The translations under genes and the position numbers were made by a program. Below the pieces are notes generated by a model that was not told the origin of the DNA, did no database searches, and saw nothing but the letters and a program-made list of their open reading frames with translations. DNA of 64,000 nt from Thermobifida alba (GTDB lineage: Bacteria; Actinomycetota; Actinomycetes; Streptosporangiales; Streptosporangiaceae): contig NZ_CP051627.1 of the NCBI RefSeq assembly GCF_023208015.1, forward strand, positions 620,001 through 684,000, written 5' to 3'. This document shows, piece by piece, positions 57,805 to 64,000 of this stretch. How positions within the stretch are numbered: the stretch's first letter is position 1; each line of letters begins with the position of its first letter.

Positions 57805-60339
57805 TCAGGACCGCCGCGCCGCGTGCAGGGGACGGGAGCGCAGCGCCACGGCGGCGGGGACCGTGCTCGCGGCCAGGCCGACCGCCGTGACGACGGTCAC
57901 CACCGCCGCGTACTGGTCCGCAGCCACCGCGAGCACGACGGTCCCCCCGGTCAGGGCGGCGCTCATGGCGGCGAGCCCCAGGAACGCCACGCCGCTGCCC
58001 ACCAGGAGCGCGGTGAGGCAGACTAGCAGCGCCTCGGCCGCGACCACGCCGACGACCTGCCGGGGGGAGGCGCCCACGAGACGCAGCAGCGCGAACCGGC
58101 GGCCGCGCCCCCTGACGGAGACGAGGAGGGAGTGGACCGCGCTGATCCCGGCGTAGCCCGCGACCAGCGCCACCATCAGGTGCAGGATCCAGTCGTCCTC
58201 CGCACCGAGCTGTCCCTGCTGGTGCAGGTACGCGGCGCGGTCGGTGACCAGCGTCGCGGGGCCGGCGTCGAGCGCCCGCTCCAGGGCGCGCAGGGTCTGT
58301 GCCGGGTCGGCGTCGGAGGCGAAGGCGACGTAGACGGCGCCGGCCATGCTGTCCAGCATGCGCGGAGCAAGCGACTCCCGGGGGAGCAGCACCCTGGGGA
58401 AGTCGAGTCCCGCCCGGTAGACGACCGCGACCCGCGCCTCCAGGCGGACCCCGTCGGGGCCCAGCAGGGTCGCGGTGTCGCCGACCGCCCACCCGTGCTC
58501 CCGGGCGACGTCCGCGTGCAGGGCGACCGTGCCCGCGCCGAAGTCCTCCCAGGAGCCCTCCACCGGGCCGAGCCGGTAGACGTGCGGCACCGCCGCCGGG
58601 TCCACGAGGTAGGTGGACAGGGAGGGGCCGGGGCCGCCCGGGCCGACCGCGGCGGTGGCCGTCTGCCGGAACCCTCCCGCGGCGGCGACCCCGGGAACCC
58701 GTTCGGCGGTCCGCACGACCCGGTCGGGCAGACCGACCCCGGTCGCCCCGGAGACCACCGCCTGGGCCGCGATCCGTTCCCCGTGGATGTGGAGCAGGGC
58801 ACGGTCCGTGGTGGGCCCCTGGAACAGCAGCAGAACCGCCACCGCGGTCGTGACCAGCAGCGGGACGAGCGTCCCGGCCGCGCGCCGCGGATCCGCCCGC
58901 AGGTCCCGCAGCACCAGGAGCGCCACCGGCCCGCGCCCGCCCGCCCGGAGGAGGAGCGGCAGCGCTCCCCGCACCAGCAGCGGGGCGAGCAGCACGGCGC
59001 CGAGCACGAGCACGGCCGCCCCGAAGAGCGCCGCGACGACCGCGCCCTGGGTGCCGGCTGCGACCACGGCGGCCGCCAGCAGACCGGCTCCCGCGCACGC
59101 CGCCCCCACGCCCGCGGCCGTCCGGAGACGGGGAAGCGGAGCGGGGTCGATCTCGGCCGCGCGCAGCGCCTCCACCGGAGGGGTGCGGCCCGCGGTCCGC
59201 GCCGGACGCCAGGAGGCGACGAGGGGGACCGCCACGGACACGGCCGCGCCGGCGGCCAGCGACGGCCAGCCGACGACCGGTTCGAACCCGTGGGGGAGCA
59301 CCCCCCGGTGGTCGAAGAGCCGGACCAGCCCCTCGACGAGCAGCACCCCGACCCCGCAGGCGAGCGGGACCGCGAGGCCTCCCAGCACGAGCGCCTCGCC
59401 GAGCACGAGGCGGCGGATCCGGCCCGGAGTCGCCCCCGCCAGGCGCAGCAGCGCGAACTCCCGGAGGCGGTCCCGCACCGTCAACGCCGCCAGGCTCGCC
59501 ACCATGACCGCCGCGACCGCCAGCGCCAGTCCGGCCATCGTGCCCAGGAAACGGCCCATGCCCAGGGTCAGCTCCCGTTCCGTGCGGTCCAGGAGGAGCG
59601 CGTCGGAACGGGCCGCGCCGGTGAGGACCCGGGTCTGCGGCGCGGCCTCGCGGACGGCCTCGGCGACCGTGAGCGGGTCGGTGCCGGGGGAGGGCCAGAC
59701 CAGGGCGGCCACCGGATCCCCGCCGAGCCTCTCGGCCGTGCCGGGCGGGAAGAACACCGACCGCTCCGCGGTCCGGCTCGCGACCGTCCCGCTGACCCGC
59801 GCCTGCACCACCCCCTCGGGGGTCAGCACCCGTGCCCGGTCCCCCACGGCCAGACCGGCCTCGGCCGCGGTCCGTTCGTCGACCGCGACCTCCCCGGGAT
59901 GCCGGGGGCCGCGCCCGGTGACCGGTGCGGCCGGTTCGGCGTCGGCCAGGGCCCAGGAGTGGCCCCAGGAGCGGTCCGCCATGCCTCCGAGCGGGCGGCC
60001 GTCCGCGAGCACGTAGGCGGGGAAGGGGGCCTCGGTCTCGACGCGGCCGACCCCGGGCAGGGCCGCGATCTCCGCCACGGTCGCGGGGGGCAGCCGGACC
60101 GGCTCCCCCGAGGGGGTGGCGGCGAGCGCGGTGCCTTCCGCGGGCACCCGTCCCGTCACCACGACGGGGGCCGCCGCCAACCGCCAGGACGCGGTCCCGC
60201 CCGCGGCGGACAGACGGTCCGCGGAGTCCTGCAACGCGAACGCGGCGGTGGTCAACCCGCCGCCCAGCGCCACCGCCAGCAGGGACAGCAGCAGGACACG
60301 CATCCGTGCCGCGACACTGCGGACGACCAGCGTGATCAC
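57805..60339 (-). CDS. FtsX-like ABC transporter permease
   Basis: The 844-residue membrane protein has two FtsX-type permease domains. An N-terminal helix (VLLLSLLAVALGGGLTTAAF) is followed by a large extracellular segment, a helix group around residues 265-450, a second extracellular segment and a final helix group ending near the C-terminus. Such permeases export peptides, lipids or antibiotics, or transmit mechanical force. The GTG start overlaps the ATPase stop by 4 bases, so both halves of the transporter are made together. Confidence 0.9.
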   Translation of the reverse strand: MITLVVRSVAARMRVLLLSLLAVALGGGLTTAAFALQDSADRLSAAGGTASWRLAAAPVVVTGRVPAEGTALAATPSGEPVRLPPATVAEIAALPGVGRVETEAPFPAYVLADGRPLGGMADRSWGHSWALADAEPAAPVTGRGPRHPGEVAVDERTAAEAGLAVGDRARVLTPEGVVQARVSGTVASRTAERSVFFPPGTAERLGGDPVAALVWPSPGTDPLTVAEAVREAAPQTRVLTGAARSDALLLDRTERELTLGMGRFLGTMAGLALAVAAVMVASLAALTVRDRLREFALLRLAGATPGRIRRLVLGEALVLGGLAVPLACGVGVLLVEGLVRLFDHRGVLPHGFEPVVGWPSLAAGAAVSVAVPLVASWRPARTAGRTPPVEALRAAEIDPAPLPRLRTAAGVGAACAGAGLLAAAVVAAGTQGAVVAALFGAAVLVLGAVLLAPLLVRGALPLLLRAGGRGPVALLVLRDLRADPRRAAGTLVPLLVTTAVAVLLLFQGPTTDRALLHIHGERIAAQAVVSGATGVGLPDRVVRTAERVPGVAAAGGFRQTATAAVGPGGPGPSLSTYLVDPAAVPHVYRLGPVEGSWEDFGAGTVALHADVAREHGWAVGDTATLLGPDGVRLEARVAVVYRAGLDFPRVLLPRESLAPRMLDSMAGAVYVAFASDADPAQTLRALERALDAGPATLVTDRAAYLHQQGQLGAEDDWILHLMVALVAGYAGISAVHSLLVSVRGRGRRFALLRLVGASPRQVVGVVAAEALLVCLTALLVGSGVAFLGLAAMSAALTGGTVVLAVAADQYAAVVTVVTAVGLAASTVPAAVALRSRPLHAARRS

Positions 60340-61121
60340 GGCTGCTCCAACTGCCGGAGCCGCTCCAGGACGGCGGCGGGGGCGGGGGAGGCGAGCTCGC
60401 CGGCGAGCCGCCCGTCACGCAGGAACAGCACCCGGTCGGCGTACCCGGCCGCCACCGGGTCGTGCGTGACCATGACGACGCTCTGCCCGTGGCGGGTCAC
60501 CGCCTGGCGCAGGGCGTCCAGCACCCGCTCCCCGGACCGGGAGTCGAGGTTGCCGGTGGGTTCGTCGGCGAGGACCACCGCCGGCCGGTGGACCAGGGCG
60601 CGGGCGACCGCGACCCGCTGCTGCTGGCCGCCCGAGAGCTCGGACGGCCGGTGCCGCACCCGCTCGACCAGCCCCAGGGAGGCGATGAGCTCGTCCCGCC
60701 ACGAGGGGTCCACGGGACGGCCGGACAGGCGCTGGCCGATGGTGATGTTCTCCGCCACGGTCAGGGTGGGCAGCAGGTTGAACGACTGGAACACGAACCC
60801 GAGCAGCTCCGAGCGCAGCCGGGTCAGCTCCCGTTCGGACAGCCGGGTGATGTCGCGGCCCGCCACGACGACCTCCCCCGAGTCGGGGCGCTCCAGCCCC
60901 GCCAGGCAGTGCAGCAGGGTGCTCTTGCCGGAACCGGACGGCCCCATGACCGCGGTGAGGGCGCCCCGTTCGAAGGACGCGGTCACTCCGTCCAGGGCGC
61001 GGACGGCGGCGGGGCCCTTCCCGTGGGTCTTGGTCAGAGCGACCGTCCACACCGGCGTGGACCTGTCGCGGCGTGCCCGGTCCGGCCGGTCGCGGCCGGC
61101 TCCGGTCGTGGTCCGCTCCAT
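60336..61121 (-). CDS. ABC transporter ATP-binding protein (LolD/MacB type)
   Basis: The 261-residue ATPase has Walker A GPSGSGKST, the Q-loop in FVFQSFNLLP, the signature LSGGQQQR, Walker B VVLADEPTGNLD and the H-loop THD. It is of the LolD/MacB class that pairs with FtsX-like permeases. The ATG at 61121 follows GGAG with good spacing; the frame is open upstream to 61205. It diverges from the two-component system genes across a 30-bp palindrome. Confidence 0.92.
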   Translation of the reverse strand: MERTTTGAGRDRPDRARRDRSTPVWTVALTKTHGKGPAAVRALDGVTASFERGALTAVMGPSGSGKSTLLHCLAGLERPDSGEVVVAGRDITRLSERELTRLRSELLGFVFQSFNLLPTLTVAENITIGQRLSGRPVDPSWRDELIASLGLVERVRHRPSELSGGQQQRVAVARALVHRPAVVLADEPTGNLDSRSGERVLDALRQAVTRHGQSVVMVTHDPVAAGYADRVLFLRDGRLAGELASPAPAAVLERLRQLEQP

Positions 61122-61255
61122 GCGCTGCTCCGTCTTCCTCAGCTGGTGAAACAGGGGGAACGCGGCCGTGCTGCGCGCCGCACGACGACCGCGCCGCCCA
61201 GTCAAGCGGGACGGAGCGGCCCCGTCACTGGCGGTGGTGGGAGGAACCGGGTCGA

Positions 61256-61285
61256 AGAAGTTCGACCGTCGACGGTCGAACTTCT
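61256..61285. promoter_or_regulatory. Perfect 30-bp palindrome between the ABC and two-component operons
   Basis: Positions 61256-61270 and 61271-61285 are exact reverse complements centred on GTCGAC, with outer halves AGAAGTTCGACC and GGTCGAACTTCT. It lies 135 bases before the ABC start and 33 bases before the kinase start. It is a likely binding site for the response regulator encoded downstream. Confidence 0.7.
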
Positions 61286-61317
61286 CCTCCTGTGCCGCCT
61301 ACCGGCCCCGTGCTTGA

Positions 61318-62703
61318 ATGCGGTCGGAGAGCAGCGGGACGCCGGAAGCGGCGGAGGACGAACGGGGAGGGCGGGTGCGTGGGCCTGCCGCGACGGGCGC
61401 GCAAGACAGCGGGACGGGGACGCCCGACCGACCCCGTCCCACGGCGGGGCGGGAGCGCCGCACGGCGGACGCGACCTTCTGGCAGGCCGCCGCGCGGGCG
61501 CCGCTGGGGGTGCTGGCCACCTCGTGGCCGTGGCGCGGCCTGCTCTACCTGGTGACGTCCCTCCCCCTGGCCGTGCTCTGGCTGTCGCTGTGCTGGCCGC
61601 TGCTGGCGGTCGCGGGGATACCCCTGGGCGCGGTGGAGCGGCGCAGGCTGCGGCTGCTGGAACGGCGGCCCGCGGACACCCCCCACGAGCCGGCGGGCTC
61701 TGGGGGGCCGTTCGGCTGGGCGAGGCTGCGGCTGCGGGAGGCGGCGACGTGGCTGGAGCTCTCCTACGGCCTGCTGCTGACGGTGTTCGGCCTGGTCGAG
61801 TGGGTGGCCGCGGTCGTCGCGGCGGGGATTCCGCTCACGCTCCTGGCCGCGCCCGTCCTGCGGGCCGCCGGCCTCGTGCCGGCGGGCGACCTGGCCGGAC
61901 TCGCCGGGGGGCGGCTGCTCCCGGGCCTCGGCGACGCCGGCAGCGTACTCCTCGGACTGCTCGCGCTGCCGGTGGCCGCCTACCTCGTGACGGTGCTGGC
62001 GGCGGGGCACGCGAGGGTGGCGCGGCTGCTGCTCACCGCCGACCGCGGGGAGGAGCTCGACCGGAGGCTCGGCGAGGTGATCCGGTCGCGCGCCCGGATC
62101 GTGGACGCCTTCACCGCCGAGCGGCGCAGCATCGAACGGAACCTGCACGACGGCGCCCAGCAGCGCCTCACCGCCCTCGTCATGCGGTTGGGCATGGCGC
62201 TGGCCCGGTTCGACGACGATCCGGAAGCGGCCCGCACCCTGGTCGAGCGGGCGCACCGGGAGGCGCAGGAGACCCTGGAGGAGCTGCGCGACCTCGTCCG
62301 CGGCATCCATCCCGCGGCCCTGACCGAACGGGGGCTCGCCGCGGCCGTGGAGGAACTGGCCGACTCCTGCCCGGTGGAGGTGGCCGTCGACGCCGACACG
62401 GTCGGACGGCTGCCCGAGCCGGTGGAGTCCACCGCCTACTTCTGCGTCGCCGAGCTCGTCGCCAACGCGGTCCGGCACGCACGGGCCGACCGGGTACGGC
62501 TGTGCCTGCGCGTCACCGGGACGAGGAGGAGGCTCCTGGTGATCACCGTGACCGACGACGGTGTGGGCGGCGCCGATCCCCGGCGGGGAACAGGGCTGAC
62601 GGGACTGGCGGACCGGGTGGCGGTCCACGGCGGCACGGTCGTGCTGCACAGCCCCCGAGGAGGCCCCACGACGGTGGAGGTGAGGATTCCGTGCGTGTCG
62701 TGA
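61318..62703 (+). CDS. DesK-type sensor histidine kinase
   Basis: The 461-residue kinase has a hydrophilic N-terminus and membrane segments around residues 70-100 and 150-240 (LLYLVTSLPLAVLWLSLCWP and LLALPVAAYLVTVLAAG). HisKA_3 follows, with phospho-acceptor His277 (RNLHDGAQQRL), then a GHKL ATPase domain (ELVANAVRHARA, VTDDGVGGADP, GTGLTGLADR). It probably senses envelope stress through its membrane part. It overlaps the response-regulator gene by 13 bases. Confidence 0.92.
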   Translation: MRSESSGTPEAAEDERGGRVRGPAATGAQDSGTGTPDRPRPTAGRERRTADATFWQAAARAPLGVLATSWPWRGLLYLVTSLPLAVLWLSLCWPLLAVAGIPLGAVERRRLRLLERRPADTPHEPAGSGGPFGWARLRLREAATWLELSYGLLLTVFGLVEWVAAVVAAGIPLTLLAAPVLRAAGLVPAGDLAGLAGGRLLPGLGDAGSVLLGLLALPVAAYLVTVLAAGHARVARLLLTADRGEELDRRLGEVIRSRARIVDAFTAERRSIERNLHDGAQQRLTALVMRLGMALARFDDDPEAARTLVERAHREAQETLEELRDLVRGIHPAALTERGLAAAVEELADSCPVEVAVDADTVGRLPEPVESTAYFCVAELVANAVRHARADRVRLCLRVTGTRRRLLVITVTDDGVGGADPRRGTGLTGLADRVAVHGGTVVLHSPRGGPTTVEVRIPCVS

Positions 62704-63335
62704 TCGCCGAGGACTCGGCCCTGCTGCGCGAGGGCCTGGCGCAGCTGGTCGCCCTGGGGGGCCACGAGGTCGTGGCGACGGTCGGCGACGCTCCGGGACT
62801 GCTGGCGGCCGTGGCCGAGCACGAGCCGGACGTCGTGGTCACCGACGTGCGCATGCCGCCGGGCCACGAGGACGACGGGCTGCGTGCGGCGGTGCGGCTG
62901 ACCCGGACCCATCCCGGGGTGGCCATCCTGGTCCTGTCCCAGTACGTCATGCGGGCGACCGCCGCGGAACTGCTGGAGAGCGCCACGGCGGGGGTCGGCT
63001 ACCTGCTCAAGGACCGGGTCGGCGACGTCGCCGAGTTCCTCCGCACCCTGGAACGGGTGGCCGCCGGGGGGACGGCGGTCGACCGTGAGGTGGTGCGGCG
63101 GCTGCTGGGCCGCCACCGCAACCGGTCGGCGCTGGACCGGCTGAGTCCGCGGGAACGGGAGGTGCTGGGCCTGATGGCGCAGGGCCGCTCCAACGCGGCC
63201 ATCGCCAGGGCGCTGGTGATCACCGAGGCCGCGGTGGCCAAGCACGTCAGCGGGATCTTCGCCAAGCTCGGACTGCCGGTGGCGCCGGAGGACAACCGCC
63301 GCGTCCTGGCGGTGCTCACCTACCTGGGCGCCTGA
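62691..63335 (+). CDS. NarL/LuxR-type response regulator
   Basis: The 214-residue regulator has a receiver domain with phospho-acceptor Asp52 (VVVTDVRMP), the acidic pair in IAEDSALLREG and Lys in LLKDRVGD. A C-terminal LuxR HTH follows (LSPREREVLGLMAQGRSNAA). GGAGGTGAGG before the GTG at 62691 supports the start inside the kinase gene. As partner of the DesK-type kinase it most likely binds the palindrome at 61256-61285 and controls the divergent ABC exporter. Confidence 0.93.
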   Translation: MRVVIAEDSALLREGLAQLVALGGHEVVATVGDAPGLLAAVAEHEPDVVVTDVRMPPGHEDDGLRAAVRLTRTHPGVAILVLSQYVMRATAAELLESATAGVGYLLKDRVGDVAEFLRTLERVAAGGTAVDREVVRRLLGRHRNRSALDRLSPREREVLGLMAQGRSNAAIARALVITEAAVAKHVSGIFAKLGLPVAPEDNRRVLAVLTYLGA

Positions 63336-63494
63336 GCGGGGCGGCGGTCGAAGCGGGGAACACCGGCACGTCGAGCGCACGCCCCGAGCCCAAGGCCCTG
63401 TCGGTGCCGGTCCGGTGGAAACGGCGGGGAGGCGGTGCGCCGCCGCGGCGCACGCGACGGGGACGGCCGAGCCCCGGGACCGGGTGCGGGCTCC

Positions 63495-63950
63495 TCACCC
63501 CCGTCCGCGGCCGGCCCGGTCGAGGCGCAGCGGCGGGGGCGCGGCCTCCCGGATCCTGCACAGGAGGGCCCGCAGCTCCCCGGAGCAGCCCTCCCACGCG
63601 GCGGCCCGCCGGTCCGGGTCGGTGAGGAGGTCGGTCAGGCTGACGGGGACCGCGGCGGGACCTCTGCGGGCCTCCCGCTGGGAACGGATCTGGAGGAACA
63701 GCAGCAGCGCTCCCGGCAGCACCGAGACGGTCGCGACGACCGAACCGAGCACCGGCCACCCGGTGTCGACGCCGTCGGCCAGGAGGAACGACCACGCCCA
63801 CAGCGCGGTGACCGCCGCGCAGAACACGACGAACCACATCCGGGACAGCAGAAGCCACACGGCGGCGAAGCACCGGCCGGGAACCGTCGTCCGGGACCGG
63901 GAGGCTGCTGGGGTGCGCGGTGGCCCGACCGCGTTTTCCGTGTCGTCCAT
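63495..63950 (-). CDS. Hypothetical membrane protein (two TM)
   Basis: The 151-residue product has two hydrophobic segments (MWFVVFCAAVTALWAWSFLL and VLGSVVATVSVLPGALLLFL) between a polar N-terminus and an Arg-rich C-terminal half (DPDRRAAAWEGCSGELRALL). The family is not recognised. It converges with the response-regulator gene. The stretch from 63336 to 63494 holds no gene. Confidence 0.6.
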   Translation of the reverse strand: MDDTENAVGPPRTPAASRSRTTVPGRCFAAVWLLLSRMWFVVFCAAVTALWAWSFLLADGVDTGWPVLGSVVATVSVLPGALLLFLQIRSQREARRGPAAVPVSLTDLLTDPDRRAAAWEGCSGELRALLCRIREAAPPPLRLDRAGRGRG

Positions 63951-64000
63951 GCCCGGCGACTAGCCTGCCCGCCGCGCCGTCAAACACTCCGAGTGACAGG

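Noticed and set aside
55517-60418. 1633-codon minus-strand open frame
   Set aside because: It runs antisense to the SDR and aldo/keto reductase genes and out of frame through the ABC permease gene. Composition is Gly/Arg/Ala shadow with no domain.
58132-61149. 1005-codon plus-strand open frame
   Set aside because: Antisense to the ABC permease and ATPase, which carry all expected motifs on the other strand.

Overview
The window is about 64 kb of very G+C-rich actinobacterial chromosome. The organism is most likely a Thermobifida or a close relative in the Nocardiopsaceae. The gene order xerD-parA-scpA-scpB-rluB-aroH-tyrA-cmk-der is typical of actinobacteria. The GH11-CBM2 xylanase at 32416 reads, from memory, as nearly the same protein as Thermobifida fusca xylanase A. 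No database search was run, so the genus is an inference.

Region by region. (1) 1-1560: the 3' end of a TPR/LuxR-type regulator, a decayed MarR gene and a stretch with no clear gene. (2) 1582-19082: core genes: uvrB, a DUF3060 lipoprotein, a GNAT enzyme, pyrG, an ADP-ribose Nudix hydrolase, xerD (with a rare TTA codon), the parA/scpAB chromosome-organisation operon, rluB, aroH, tyrA, cmk and der, then a divergent doxX/tetR pair and a DUF523 gene. Several perfect hairpins mark transcript ends. (3) 19181-30741: an accessory catabolic cluster: P450 and its 3Fe-4S ferredoxin, an alpha/beta hydrolase, an SDR, two paralogous acyl-CoA ligases, an acyl-CoA dehydrogenase, a metallo-beta-lactamase-fold hydrolase and a TetR regulator. 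Matching operator-like palindromes sit in front of several of these genes. It looks like oxidation, CoA activation and beta-oxidation of a hydrophobic substrate that cannot be named from sequence. (4) 31080-34221: inositol-monophosphatase family enzyme, secreted xylanase and protoglobin.

(5) 34443-47214: an integrated mobile island bounded by a 43-bp direct repeat (one mismatch). The right copy is the 3' part of an intact tRNA-Pro(GGG) gene. The left copy is a displaced tRNA fragment that still lies next to a terminator hairpin. The island resembles a decayed actinomycete integrative and conjugative element: a frameshifted tyrosine integrase beside the tRNA, an excisionase-like HTH protein, a GntR regulator with a palindromic operator, an XRE-TPR regulator broken at a C7 tract, a tightly overlapping operon of small proteins with an anti-sigma-like ATPase, a relaxase fragment and a broken IS. 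It also holds intact lower-G+C cargo: an MFS exporter with a divergent TetR, a small membrane protein, a nitroreductase-like protein and a GNAT enzyme. A third tRNA-like fragment near 41660 suggests two successive insertions.

(6) 47495-63950: chromosomal accessory genes: Mut7-C RNase-like protein, epoxide hydrolase, a LysR/MFS divergent pair, a YCII protein, an AlkZ-like DNA glycosylase, an SDR, an aldo/keto reductase, an FtsX-type ABC exporter, and a DesK-type two-component system. The ABC and two-component operons diverge around a perfect 30-bp palindrome. Nothing here is proven to be a new system. The best leads are the composite tRNA-Pro island, the small-gene operon within it, the operator family of the CoA-ligase cluster and the 30-bp palindrome.
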